Shown here: piece by piece, positions 8,727 to 17,623 of the stretch
How the letters are laid out: every line of letters starts with the position of its first letter
How positions within the stretch are numbered: position 1 is the stretch's first letter
Assembly: GCF_018688095.1 (NCBI RefSeq)
Contig: NZ_CP061311.1
Coordinates: forward strand, 618,861 to 682,860
Reading direction: 5' to 3'
Length of the DNA: 64,000 nt
Source of the DNA: Polynucleobacter sp. AP-Titi-500A-B4
Lineage (GTDB): Bacteria; Pseudomonadota; Gammaproteobacteria; Burkholderiales; Burkholderiaceae
Translations under genes and position numbers: made by a program
Notes under the pieces: model-generated
Told to the model about the DNA's origin: nothing
Databases searched by the model: none
Seen by the model: the letters and a program-made list of their open reading frames with translations, nothing else

Positions 8727-9647
8727 ATGGCCTATTTACCGTCATTAAAGCAGCTTACTTACCTAGTGGTGTTAGCCAAGGAGCTTAATTTCACTCGCGC
8801 AGCAGAGACTTGTTTCGTGGGGCAATCTACCTTAAGTGCTGGTTTAAAAGAATTAGAAGATGGTTTGGGTATACAACTGGTGGAGCGTGATCGCCAAAAT
8901 GTTTCTATTACGCCTGCGGGTATAGAAGTTCTTGAGCGCGCTAAATCGATTTTGACTGCATCTGAAGATTTAGTGGAATACGCAGGAGCCTCAGGTAAGC
9001 CCATGACGGCAACCATTCGTTTAGGAGTCATTCCTACGATTGCCCCATTCTTGTTGCCAACCGTTTTGCCAGAAGTTCGCAAACGTTTTCCAGATCTTAA
9101 AATTACCTTGCGAGAAGATTTGACGGCGAACTTGTTATCCAGATTAGCTGAGCATAAATTAGACTTTGCTTTAATTGCCCTGCCTTATGACGTAAGCGGT
9201 CTATTGGTTGAAGAATTATTCGACGATCATTTTTGGTTGGTTGCTCGAGAGGGTGATCCAGCGCTTAAAGGTAAAGAGGTTACTTTGCCTGCCAAAATGG
9301 CAGAGCGTCTATTACTCTTGGAAGAAGGGCATTGCCTGCGTGACCATAGTTTGCAAGCCTGCAAAAAAGCAGATATTCGTAAAGATGAAGGTATGGAAGC
9401 TACCAGCCTACTGACCTTGTTGCAAATGGTCGAATCGGGCTTTGGCATTGCATTACTTCCGGAAATGGCGGTAAAAAGCAGTCTGCTGAATAACAGCGAT
9501 CTAGTTGCTAAGGCGATGGCAGCACCAGCTCCCAAACGAGTCATTGCTTTAGTGGCGCGCGCATCTACTGCGCATACTGCCGAGTTTGCGGCGCTATCTG
9601 GTTGCATCCGTGAGCGCTTTGGTGCCAATCTGCAAAAGTCAAAGTAG
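8727..9647 (+). CDS. oxyR: Hydrogen-peroxide sensor and transcription regulator OxyR
   Basis: A 306-residue LysR-type regulator. The N-terminal winged helix contains FTRAAETCFVGQSTLSAGLKEL (residues 22-43). The redox pair is C203 and C212 in GHCLRDHSLQAC, with the same 9-residue spacing as C199/C208 of Escherichia coli OxyR. Oxidation of this pair by peroxide activates catalase, peroxidase and similar genes. It diverges from rubrerythrin-rubredoxin-reductase, its probable target. The ribosome binding site is AAGGGGG just before ATG 8727. Confidence 0.95.
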   Translation: MAYLPSLKQLTYLVVLAKELNFTRAAETCFVGQSTLSAGLKELEDGLGIQLVERDRQNVSITPAGIEVLERAKSILTASEDLVEYAGASGKPMTATIRLGVIPTIAPFLLPTVLPEVRKRFPDLKITLREDLTANLLSRLAEHKLDFALIALPYDVSGLLVEELFDDHFWLVAREGDPALKGKEVTLPAKMAERLLLLEEGHCLRDHSLQACKKADIRKDEGMEATSLLTLLQMVESGFGIALLPEMAVKSSLLNNSDLVAKAMAAPAPKRVIALVARASTAHTAEFAALSGCIRERFGANLQKSK

Positions 9648-9716
9648 CCCTGCAACAAATAGTAAAAGTCGTTAGAGTCACCCTTGTTGTTTCATTATTA
9701 ATACAGAAAGTCATGA

Positions 9717-10817
9717 ATGTCCGGTAAAGAAATTATGTTCACCCCAGTAAAGCTGGGTTCTATCCAATTAAAAAATCGTTTGGTGATGGCGCCGCTCACA
9801 AGGATGCGCGCAATAGCAGGAGATGTTCCCAATCCTTTGGCTAAGATCTACTACGCGCAGCGTGCTAGTGCAGGCCTCATCATTACAGAAGCAACCCAAA
9901 TTTCTCCTTTGGGAATGGGCTACCCAGCAACGCCTGGGATCTATTCGCCAGAGCAAACGGCAGCTTGGAAAGAGATTGTGGATGCTGTGCATGCTAAAGG
10001 TGGCTCTATCGTGGCGCAGTTATGGCACGTAGGTCGCATTTCTCATTCGTCATTACACCCAGAGCAGGGTGTGCCAGAGGCTCCCTCTGCGATTGCTGCA
10101 TCTGGTCAGACCTACGGCGCTGATTGGCAGTTGCATGATTACGAAACCCCTAAAGCGATGACGCTAGACGATATCGCGCGCCTTTTAAAAGAATATGAGG
10201 CTGCCGCCAAGAATGCTAAAGCAGCGGGTTTTGATGGGATTGAGATTCATTCGGCAAATGGCTATTTATTGGATCAATTCTTGCAAGATAAAACCAACCA
10301 GCGTAGCGATCAATATGGTGGCTCAATCGAAAATCGTTTGCGTTTGTTGGGCGAAGTGATTGATGCGGTAAGCAAAGTATTCCCAAGCGATAAAGTTGGC
10401 GTTCGTCTATCTCCTTACGGTACTTTTAACGATATGGCTGATAGTGATCCAGTTGCATTGTTTACTGCTGCAATTCAGAAGTTAAATGGCTATAACTTGG
10501 CCTATGTGCATATGATTGAGCCTCGTGCAACAAGTGCTGGCGGTGGTGATCAAGTGAATGAGGATGCGCCAGTAACTTCAGAGCTTTTCCGTAAAGCATA
10601 TCAAGGTAAATTTATTACCGCCGGTGGATATGATCAAGCAATGGGTGAGAAGGTATTAGAAGAGGGCTTGGCTGATGCAGTCGCTTATGGCCGAATCTAT
10701 ATTTCTAATCCAGATTTAGCTGAACGCTTCCAACAAAACGCTCCACTCAATCCTTATAACCGCGCTACTTTCTACGGCGGTCAAGAAGTGGGTTATATCG
10801 ATTACCCAACACTCTAG
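9717..10817 (+). CDS. Alkene reductase of the old yellow enzyme family
   Basis: This 366-residue FMN TIM-barrel protein reduces activated C=C bonds (enals, enones, nitro compounds) with NAD(P)H in the cytoplasm. It has NRLVMAPLTRMRA near residue 21, WHVGR near 102 and the active-site/FMN stretch HSANGYLLDQF followed by QRSDQYGGSIENR near 178-204. It resembles NemA-type enzymes. Its position 70 bases after oxyR suggests a role in electrophile or oxidative stress, but this is inference. A terminator follows. Confidence 0.9.
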   Translation: MSGKEIMFTPVKLGSIQLKNRLVMAPLTRMRAIAGDVPNPLAKIYYAQRASAGLIITEATQISPLGMGYPATPGIYSPEQTAAWKEIVDAVHAKGGSIVAQLWHVGRISHSSLHPEQGVPEAPSAIAASGQTYGADWQLHDYETPKAMTLDDIARLLKEYEAAAKNAKAAGFDGIEIHSANGYLLDQFLQDKTNQRSDQYGGSIENRLRLLGEVIDAVSKVFPSDKVGVRLSPYGTFNDMADSDPVALFTAAIQKLNGYNLAYVHMIEPRATSAGGGDQVNEDAPVTSELFRKAYQGKFITAGGYDQAMGEKVLEEGLADAVAYGRIYISNPDLAERFQQNAPLNPYNRATFYGGQEVGYIDYPTL

Positions 10818-10846
10818 CCCAATGATGGCAAGAGGCTGAGCAGGAT

Positions 10847-10882
10847 AATAAACCCCGCCTAAACAAGCGGGGTTTATTTTTT
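10847..10882. terminator. Bidirectional terminator between alkene reductase and a small membrane-protein gene
   Basis: AATAAACCCCGC and GCGGGGTTTATT form a 12-bp stem with T-rich flanks in both directions. It overlaps the stop codon of the minus-strand small gene. Confidence 0.88.
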
Positions 10883-11050
10883 GTCTTCAGGATCTTTAAG
10901 AAGATCGTAATGATTAGCGACTAGTAATAAGGCTAGCGAGGCGCAACCCATGGCAAAGAATTGCCATTGATGCAGCATGGCCGTACCTACTACGGTCATT
11001 AATACTGTCCAACCTACCGCCATCTTGGCTTTTTTAGAGAGTGGTTTCAT
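10874..11050 (-). CDS. Small membrane protein of unknown function, downstream of cytochrome b561
   Basis: A 58-residue protein not assigned to a family. It has a basic N-terminus (MKPLSKKAKM), one or two hydrophobic stretches between residues 11 and 46, and a charged tail ending DPEDKK. ATG 11050 follows AAGGAT at suitable spacing. Only 11 bases separate it from the cytochrome b561 stop, so it belongs to that operon and may be co-controlled by the Fur-like site upstream. It is supported by ribosome binding site, hydrophobic pattern and operon position. Confidence 0.65.
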   Translation of the reverse strand: MKPLSKKAKMAVGWTVLMTVVGTAMLHQWQFFAMGCASLALLLVANHYDLLKDPEDKK

Positions 11051-11061
11051 CTTTAAAATCC

Positions 11062-11604
11062 TTAAGCGTGCGCTTTAACTTTATTCAACATACGACGAAG
11101 TGTATCGTCCTTAATGATGTAATGTTGCCATAAGCCTGCTAAAGCATGAATACCAATGAGGAAGTAAAGTGAGTTCCCTAAAAATTCATGAATGCCTTCT
11201 ACGAATTTTTTCATCTCAGGATTGGGTGTCACTAGCTGAGGCCATACCAATCCAAAGAAATGGATTTCTTTACCGCCATACTGAAAATACAGGATACCAA
11301 AGACCGGGGATATTAAGAGCAGGGCATACATGAGCCAATGCATGGCTTTGGCTAAAGAGGTAAATATCTGTTTTGGGTTTGTTGGCGTAGGTACACCATA
11401 AACAAAACGGAACATTAGGCGAAAAGCCATTGCTAAAAAAATGAGCTGCCCAAAGACACCATGAATTGATTTACAGAGGTCGCGTGCCTCACTACCCTTG
11501 GGAAATTGCCCCTTGAGTTCAATAGTAATAAAGGCTGCAATGACCAGTAAAAATACAAACCAATGTAGGAAGATAGAAATGGGGTGATAGCGAGTTTTCG
11601 ACAT
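11062..11604 (-). CDS. Cytochrome b561 family protein
   Basis: A 180-residue inner-membrane dihaem cytochrome b of four transmembrane helices. N-terminal RYHPISIFLHWFVFLLVIAAF carries the first haem histidine; further conserved histidines lie in HGVFGQLIFL, HWLMYALLLISP and HALAGLWQHY. Members move electrons between quinols and periplasmic partners, including superoxide in the CybB type. A Fur-box-like sequence lies 35 bases upstream of the start, suggesting iron-dependent control. The 58-residue small membrane protein follows in the same operon. Confidence 0.9.
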   Translation of the reverse strand: MSKTRYHPISIFLHWFVFLLVIAAFITIELKGQFPKGSEARDLCKSIHGVFGQLIFLAMAFRLMFRFVYGVPTPTNPKQIFTSLAKAMHWLMYALLLISPVFGILYFQYGGKEIHFFGLVWPQLVTPNPEMKKFVEGIHEFLGNSLYFLIGIHALAGLWQHYIIKDDTLRRMLNKVKAHA

Positions 11605-11639
11605 TCTAGGGCTCTAATAGGTATAGATTCATCATAAAT

Positions 11640-11658
11640 GATAATGAATCTCATTAAC
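11640..11658. promoter_or_regulatory. Fur-box-like site upstream of cytochrome b561
   Basis: GATAATGAATCTCATTAAC agrees with the 19-base Escherichia coli Fur consensus at 15 of 19 positions by direct comparison. It lies 36-54 bases upstream of the b561 start, where it would overlap a promoter. Confidence 0.55.
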
Positions 11659-11706
11659 AATAACAAGCCTAGGGGTAATTTCCCCTCATTTCAGGGGGCA
11701 AGGGGG

Positions 11707-11895
11707 TTAATTGAGTCGAACTTTGGCGCTCAATTCGCTCGCTGAGCCTCTTTTATCCAGCTGGGATAGACGGAGGGCCTCAACTTCAAAATCTAGTTGA
11801 CCTGGATGAAATTCATCATCATTTTGAAGGTGTATGACGTAAGTCCAAACCAATTCCCGTCCACGGTTCTTAAACACATCAACAACACGTTTCAT
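11707..11895 (-). CDS. Small conserved-looking protein of unknown function
   Basis: A 62-residue soluble, charged protein with no signal peptide, membrane helix or recognised motif. The first half (VVDVFKNRGRELVWTYVIHL) could form a beta-rich fold and the second half is acidic. ATG 11895 has a weak purine-rich site (AGGCGG) upstream and lies 23 bases after the stop of the DUF4239-like gene, so it is probably cotranscribed with it. I do not recognise a function; the call rests on context and composition. Confidence 0.55.
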   Translation of the reverse strand: MKRVVDVFKNRGRELVWTYVIHLQNDDEFHPGQLDFEVEALRLSQLDKRGSASELSAKVRLN

Positions 11896-11918
11896 AATTG
11901 CCGCCTATTTGGAAAAAC

Positions 11919-12659
11919 TTAGTTGTTGGTGGAAGATGGATTTGATAAGACCATCTTAGGGTTGATATTTTGTTTGAGGGTAATGAGGTTACGTGGCTCA
12001 ATACGAATCACACCACCTCTTGGACTATCAATATCTGCAATTAGAAAGAAGGACACAGAAGTCACGAAGGGGAAGATCATGAAGAGTCCTACATTCTTAT
12101 TAAAATTGCGCGCGCCAAAGCCTACCAAGATATTTGCGCACAAAGCAATTGCTGCCATGAGTGCCCAGGCGGGATAGGGAATGCGATTCCACCAAGCAGC
12201 TTGAACATAGCCTTGGGCATTTAATACATCATTCATGCCTGATACGACCAGCGCCATGGTGGGTGTAGGTTGGGTGCGTGCTACTGGGAGTACTTCATTC
12301 CAGAGAGCATTTTGAAGTTCGTCAGTCTTCTGATGAATCTCTTGAATCTTTTCCTTACTTTGTCTTGAGTAGAACAAAATGCGCTGATCTAGATATTGAT
12401 TGAGAAGGTCTTTGGTTCTCGCTGACACATTGCTAGGTAAAAGATCTGCTCTAAGGTATTCAGTGCCGATCGCGTTAGCTTCGCCTTCCTCAAGAGTCTC
12501 TCGATTGTCATGACGATCAATTGCCATCGAGAAAGTAAAGCCAATAATCAGTGCTAGTAAGGTCAGTGTGGCTGTTTGAATAACGCCAAGGTCTTCAGAG
12601 GTTTCTGTGTCTTTGGTGCGATAGCGACTTAATACCGCATTGCCAAACCATACAGACAA
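11919..12659 (-). CDS. DUF4239-like integral membrane protein (start uncertain)
   Basis: At least 246 residues. The pattern is a hydrophobic helix, an extracytoplasmic helical domain (ETLEEGEANAIGTEYLRADLLP is typical of the DUF4239 family) and two C-terminal helices (PYPAWALMAAIALCANILVGF and LFMIFPFVTSVSFFLIADI). The first usual start codon, TTG at 12659, would cut off a clear extra N-terminal helix that is encoded in frame directly after the stop of the preceding dehydrogenase gene. The true start may be ATT at 12719 or an internal CTG. Function unknown. Confidence 0.75.
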   Translation of the reverse strand: MSVWFGNAVLSRYRTKDTETSEDLGVIQTATLTLLALIIGFTFSMAIDRHDNRETLEEGEANAIGTEYLRADLLPSNVSARTKDLLNQYLDQRILFYSRQSKEKIQEIHQKTDELQNALWNEVLPVARTQPTPTMALVVSGMNDVLNAQGYVQAAWWNRIPYPAWALMAAIALCANILVGFGARNFNKNVGLFMIFPFVTSVSFFLIADIDSPRGGVIRIEPRNLITLKQNINPKMVLSNPSSTNN

Positions 12660-12719
12660 GCAAAAACACAGGAATGAAATTCCAAAAACTAAAACGGGGT
12701 GATTAAGGAGGTAAGAAAT

Positions 12720-13865
12720 TTAAAAAGTTCCCGGATACAAGATATCTTTAGTTACGTTTTGAATGTCACGATGACCAGTAAAAGCCATGGTGATATCTAG
12801 CTCATTGTGGATCAATTCAAGACATTTGGTAACGCCAGCCTCACCCATGGCACCTAAGCCATACAGAAATGGTCGACCAATCATGGTGCCGCGTGCGCCT
12901 AACGCCCAAGCTTTTAAAACATCTTGACCAGAGCGTATGCCGCCATCCATCCATACTTCAATATCGTTACCAACAGCATCCACGATCCCGGGTAATGCCT
13001 TGATGCTGGAAATTGCACCATCGAGTTGACGGCCGCCATGGTTGGAAACAATTAATGCATCAGCGCCAGAGTTCGCTGCTAAACGTGCATCTTCTTCATC
13101 CAAGATACCTTTGATGATGAGTTTGCCGCCCCAGAGTTTTTTAATCCACTCCACATCACCCCAGTTCAGACCTGGATCAAATTGCTCCGCAGTCCAGGAG
13201 GAGAGAGAGGACATATTGCCAACACCAGTAGCATGACCGACGATGTTGCGGAACGTTCTACGAGGCGTCATCGCCATACCCAAGCACCAGCGTGGCTTAG
13301 TTGCCATATTGATCATATTGGCGATCGTGAGCTTAGGTGGAGCGGAGAGACCATTCTTCAAGTCTTTATGGCGCTGACCCAAAATCTGTAAATCGAGAGT
13401 TAATACCAATGCAGAGCATTTAGCTGCTTTGGCACGTTCAATCAGGCGCTCAATAAAGCCACGATCTTTCATCACATACAGTTGAAACCAAAATGGTTTA
13501 GTGGTGCGCTCTGCAACATCCTCAATTGAGCAGATACTCATGGTGGATAAACAGAAAGGAACACCAAACTTTTCAGCAGCCTTAGCCGCCAGAATTTCAC
13601 CATCAGCATGTTGCATACCAGTTAAACCAGTTGGTGCCAGTGCAACTGGCATGGCTACTTCTTGACCTATCATGGTTGTCTTGGTGGTGCGGTTGGTCAT
13701 ATTGACCGCTACACGTTGACGTAACTTAATCTTCTGAAAATCGGATTCATTAGCGCGGTAGGTAGATTCAGTCCAAGAACCTGAGTCTGCATAGTCATAA
13801 AACATCTTGGGGGTGCGTTTTTGGTGAAGAACCCGCAAGTCTTCGATATTGGTGATGATTGGCAC
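12720..13865 (-). CDS. lldD: FMN-dependent alpha-hydroxy-acid dehydrogenase (L-lactate dehydrogenase type)
   Basis: A 381-residue FMN TIM barrel that oxidises L-2-hydroxy acids such as lactate. The family active site SNHGGRQLDGA and the FMN phosphate site DGGIRSGQDVLKA are intact, and FYDYADSGSWTE matches the N-terminus of LldD-type enzymes. The start is GTG at 13865 with AAGGA upstream. Its stop is immediately followed in the same frame by the DUF4239-like gene, so the two are cotranscribed. Lactate is the likely substrate, but glycolate or mandelate cannot be excluded. Confidence 0.85.
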   Translation of the reverse strand: MPIITNIEDLRVLHQKRTPKMFYDYADSGSWTESTYRANESDFQKIKLRQRVAVNMTNRTTKTTMIGQEVAMPVALAPTGLTGMQHADGEILAAKAAEKFGVPFCLSTMSICSIEDVAERTTKPFWFQLYVMKDRGFIERLIERAKAAKCSALVLTLDLQILGQRHKDLKNGLSAPPKLTIANMINMATKPRWCLGMAMTPRRTFRNIVGHATGVGNMSSLSSWTAEQFDPGLNWGDVEWIKKLWGGKLIIKGILDEEDARLAANSGADALIVSNHGGRQLDGAISSIKALPGIVDAVGNDIEVWMDGGIRSGQDVLKAWALGARGTMIGRPFLYGLGAMGEAGVTKCLELIHNELDITMAFTGHRDIQNVTKDILYPGTF

Positions 13866-13980
13866 GGTGAATCCTTATCTAATTAAGCTATATCTTAGCA
13901 ATACCGAGGATTTGTTTCTACAATGCTAGGGTAACCCTATCTAGGGGGTCTTGAATGGACGCCCGCTTCCCAAAGATTAA

Positions 13981-14895
13981 ATGCCTAAACTGAATCTTGC
14001 CACTGTTGCTTACTTATTGATCGCAACCTCCCTTTGGGCTGGCAATGCAATCGCTGGGCGTTTGTTGGTGGGTAGCGTTTCACCCATTACATTAAGTGCG
14101 GTTCGCTGGGGTTTGGCGGCTTTACTATTATTTCCGCTCGGCTGGAGAGTCTTTATGCCGGGTAGTGCCTTGTGGCAAAACAAGAAACGCTTTTTGCTTC
14201 TAGGCTTGTTTGGCGTTGGCAGCTATAACGTTCTCCTATATTTAGCTCTGCAAACATCAACGGCCATCAATGTCACCTTAATTGGTGCCAGCATGCCGAT
14301 TTGGATGCTGTTGATCGGTGCAGTGTTTTACCAAACCAAGCCAAATGTTCTGCAGTTGATCGGCGCCATCATTTCTCTGCTAGGGGTTGTAATTGTGATG
14401 ACCCGAGGGGAGATTGACACATTACTCTCGATGGAGTTGGTAATTGGTGATTTATTGATTATGTTGGCAACCATATTGTGGGCTTTCTATAGTTGGATGC
14501 TCAGTCGCCCAGGTTCTAGCAATGAGCGTCAATGGCCTTGGGCAGATTTCTTGATGGCTCAAGTAATGGTGGGCCTCTTATGGACTGGATTTTTTGATGG
14601 CTTTGAAATTGCAATGGGCCATGCTTACCTGGATCTCAATCTGTGGACTGGCTCCTTAATCCTATTTGTTGCTATTGGACCTTCGCTGATCGCCTACCGT
14701 TGTTGGGGTATGGGTGTGAATGGTGCTGGGCCTACAGTGGCTGCCTTCTTTGCAAACTTTATTCCACTCTTTACGGCCATCTTGTCTGCAGCAATGTTGG
14801 GGGAGCCTCCACAGTTATTTCATGGGATAGCTTTTACCTTAATTGTGGCTGGGATTTGGGTATCCTCCAGCCAAGGGCGATCCGCTAATGTTTGA
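13981..14895 (+). CDS. EamA/DMT-family transporter
   Basis: A 304-residue inner-membrane protein with ten predicted helices in two EamA repeats, as in the drug/metabolite transporter superfamily. The first repeat starts TVAYLLIATSLWAGNAIAGRLL and the second GDLLIMLATILWAFYSWMLSRP. Family members usually export amino acids or other metabolites; the substrate is unknown. It lies divergent from the hydroxy-acid dehydrogenase and 65 bases before tcuA. Confidence 0.88.
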   Translation: MPKLNLATVAYLLIATSLWAGNAIAGRLLVGSVSPITLSAVRWGLAALLLFPLGWRVFMPGSALWQNKKRFLLLGLFGVGSYNVLLYLALQTSTAINVTLIGASMPIWMLLIGAVFYQTKPNVLQLIGAIISLLGVVIVMTRGEIDTLLSMELVIGDLLIMLATILWAFYSWMLSRPGSSNERQWPWADFLMAQVMVGLLWTGFFDGFEIAMGHAYLDLNLWTGSLILFVAIGPSLIAYRCWGMGVNGAGPTVAAFFANFIPLFTAILSAAMLGEPPQLFHGIAFTLIVAGIWVSSSQGRSANV

Positions 14896-14960
14896 TCTGC
14901 ATCTGGGTAAAAAAGCTGAAAAAACAGTAAAGTATTTTCTTTTCTATCGAACGCTGAGCC

Positions 14961-16370
14961 ATGGTTGACGTATTGGTGATTGGTGGCGGCAATGCCGCTC
15001 TATGCGCTGCCCTCATGGCCAGGGAAGCGGGCGCTAGCGTGTTACTTCTAGAAGCCGCCCCTAAGGTGTGGCGTGGTGGTAACTCCTCTCACACTCGTAA
15101 TTTACGAGCAATGCATGATGGACCTCAGGATGTTCTCTTGGGCACCTATTCCGAAGATGAGTATTGGGATGATTTACTCAAGGTCACTGGTGGACTCACT
15201 AATGAAAGCCTTGCTCGTCTAGTTATTCGATCATCATCAACTTGTCGCTCCTGGATGATGCGACACGGAGTCCATTTTCAAGCGCCACTATCTGGCACTT
15301 TACATCTTTCTCGCACGAATGCATTCTTCATGGGTGGTGGTAAAGCTCTAGTGAATGCCTATTACCGCAGCGCTGAAAAATTGGGTGTACAGGTTCGCTA
15401 TGAAGCTCCCGTAAATTCCATTGAAATGAAAGATGGAAAATTTATAGCTGCTTATATAGGTGACGAACGCATTGAAGCAAAAGCTTGTGTACTTGCTGCT
15501 GGAGGTTTTGAGTCTAATTTAGATTGGCTCAAAGAAGCTTGGGGTAAAAATGAGTTAGGTGAATACCCAGCAGATAACTTTTTGATTCGAGGCACCCGAT
15601 TCAATATGGGAACTTTACTCAGGCACATGATTGATTCAGGCGCTGACTCGATCGGGGATCCCACTCAGGCACATATGGTTGCGATTGATGCCCGCGCCCC
15701 CTTATATGACGGTGGCATTTGCACCAGGATCGATTGTGTATCCCTTGGCGTGATGGTCAATAAAAACGCTAAACGTTTCTATGATGAAGGTGAAGATTTT
15801 TGGCCTAAGCGTTATGCCATCTGGGGTAGGCTAGTAGCTCAACAGCCAGGTCAGACTGCCTATTCGATTATTGACTCAAAAGCCTTAGGCCGTTTTATGC
15901 CTCCTGTTTTTGATGGTGAGCAGGCTGATACCTTAGAAGAGTTGGCCGACAAGTTACATCTAGATCGAGCTACTTTTCTGAAAACTATTCATGATTTCAA
16001 TGCGGCCTGTGTTGAAGGCACCTTTGACCACACAGCCTTGGATGATTGTCATACCGTCAATCTTGTGCCACCGAAAACCCATTGGGCTAGAAGAATTGAT
16101 ATTGGCCCGTTTTACGCTTATGCAGTTAAACCAGGCATTACCTTTACCTATTTAGGATTAAAGACAGATCAGGATGCAGCGGTGTATTTCAATGACAAGC
16201 CTAGTGACAACTTATTTGTTGCTGGAGAGATGATGGCGGGCAATGTTCTTGGTAAGGGATATACCGCTGGCATCGGCATGACTATTGGCACGGTCTTTGG
16301 CCGTATTGCTGGAGTCAGTGCTGCTAGAGCTGCCATTCAACATCGGGAGCTAGTTGATGCAAAAGCTTGA
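14961..16370 (+). CDS. tcuA: FAD-dependent tricarballylate dehydrogenase TcuA
   Basis: This 469-residue flavoprotein of the fumarate-reductase/succinate-dehydrogenase family oxidises tricarballylate to cis-aconitate in characterised systems. It has the N-terminal FAD site [30 protein letters not shown] (about 4-33), the NSSHTRNLR stretch and the C-terminal FAD-binding [23 protein letters not shown] region. It overlaps tcuB by 14 bases, giving a tcuAB pair. No TcuC permease follows; Bug receptors elsewhere in the window could supply tricarboxylates. Confidence 0.9.
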   Translation: MVDVLVIGGGNAALCAALMAREAGASVLLLEAAPKVWRGGNSSHTRNLRAMHDGPQDVLLGTYSEDEYWDDLLKVTGGLTNESLARLVIRSSSTCRSWMMRHGVHFQAPLSGTLHLSRTNAFFMGGGKALVNAYYRSAEKLGVQVRYEAPVNSIEMKDGKFIAAYIGDERIEAKACVLAAGGFESNLDWLKEAWGKNELGEYPADNFLIRGTRFNMGTLLRHMIDSGADSIGDPTQAHMVAIDARAPLYDGGICTRIDCVSLGVMVNKNAKRFYDEGEDFWPKRYAIWGRLVAQQPGQTAYSIIDSKALGRFMPPVFDGEQADTLEELADKLHLDRATFLKTIHDFNAACVEGTFDHTALDDCHTVNLVPPKTHWARRIDIGPFYAYAVKPGITFTYLGLKTDQDAAVYFNDKPSDNLFVAGEMMAGNVLGKGYTAGIGMTIGTVFGRIAGVSAARAAIQHRELVDAKA

Positions 16371-17502
16371 GTCCCTCATACAAGAGGCATCCGCATTGAG
16401 CAATGCCGCTGCCGAGCAAGAGGTTGCCCGCATTATGCAGATCTGTAACGCCTGTCGTTATTGCGAAGGTTTTTGTGCAGTGTTTCCGGCAATGACTCGG
16501 CGTATTGACTTTGCTTCAGCCGATGTCCATTACCTTGCGAACCTATGTCATAACTGCGGCGCCTGCTTGCATGCTTGCCAATATGCTCCGCCTCATGATT
16601 TCGGGGTCAATGTACCAATGGCTATGGCTCGTGTTCGCCAAGAAACCTATATGCATTTTGCTTGGCCACAGATGATGGGTGAGCTATATAAGACAAACGG
16701 CTTAGCAGTTGCTTTAGGTGCCTCAGTTTCAATAATGGCATTTTTGTTGCTGGCGCTTGCCCTCAATGGCAGATTTTTTGGTGGTGTTTTAGAAGGTAAC
16801 TTCTATGCTGTGTTCCCACATAACACCCTAGTGTGGATATTTGGAAGCGTATTTACCTTTGCGGTACTGTCCTTAGCAATTGGAGTGACCCGTTTTTGGC
16901 GACAAATTTCATCAGGCAAAGCTTCTGGTGCAGCAGTCGCTGAAGCAACGCATGACGTTCTGACAATGAAGTACTTGGGCGGTGGACATGGCGAGGGTTG
17001 TAATAACGCTGATGACGCTTTCTCTTTATGGCGCAAACGTTTTCACCATTTCACTTTTTATGGCTTCATGCTTTGCTTTGCTGCAACGAGTGTGGCAACG
17101 GTGTATCACTATTTCTTGGGGCTGCATGCGCCATATGCTGTTGATAGCTTGCCAGTGATTTTAGGTACGCTTGGCGGAGTAGGGTTAGTGATCGGTCCGA
17201 TAGGTTTGCTCTATTTAAATATTCAAAGAGACCCAATGCATGGTGATGAAAGTCAGAAACCGATGGATAGAGCATTTATTGTGCTGCTCTTACTGATTAG
17301 TATTTCTGGTCTTGGTCTATTAATCTATCGAGATACGGTTGCGATGTCGATCTGGTTAGTCGTTCACCTAGGCTTTGTGATGGGGCTATTCTTGACGATG
17401 CCTTATGGTAAGTTTGCTCATGGAATATACCGCGCTGCAGCATTACTGAAAAATGCTGTTGAGAAGCGTCAAAAAAATACCCTCCAGTTGGGCTCCGACT
17501 AA
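16357..17502 (+). CDS. tcuB: Tricarballylate utilisation iron-sulfur and cytochrome b-like protein TcuB
   Basis: A 381-residue membrane protein that reoxidises TcuA and feeds its electrons to the quinone pool. The N-terminal ferredoxin part has two 4Fe-4S motifs, C30-C33-C36-C40 ([11 protein letters not shown]) and C64-C67-C70-C74 ([11 protein letters not shown]). Six or so transmembrane helices follow, with histidines that may bind haem ([22 protein letters not shown]). I choose ATG 16357 with GGGAG upstream; it lies inside the end of tcuA, so the two are translationally coupled. Confidence 0.9.
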   Translation: MQKLESLIQEASALSNAAAEQEVARIMQICNACRYCEGFCAVFPAMTRRIDFASADVHYLANLCHNCGACLHACQYAPPHDFGVNVPMAMARVRQETYMHFAWPQMMGELYKTNGLAVALGASVSIMAFLLLALALNGRFFGGVLEGNFYAVFPHNTLVWIFGSVFTFAVLSLAIGVTRFWRQISSGKASGAAVAEATHDVLTMKYLGGGHGEGCNNADDAFSLWRKRFHHFTFYGFMLCFAATSVATVYHYFLGLHAPYAVDSLPVILGTLGGVGLVIGPIGLLYLNIQRDPMHGDESQKPMDRAFIVLLLLISISGLGLLIYRDTVAMSIWLVVHLGFVMGLFLTMPYGKFAHGIYRAAALLKNAVEKRQKNTLQLGSD

Positions 17503-17623
17503 CTAATGAGCTTTATAGCCCCTGGAATGGGGTATATGTCCAAGAGATTCATCTGGGGCATACCTAAGTCCCCCTAAATCAGTATCATTTAGGGCTAATC
17601 ACAGAAATCCTTAGGAAATTACT

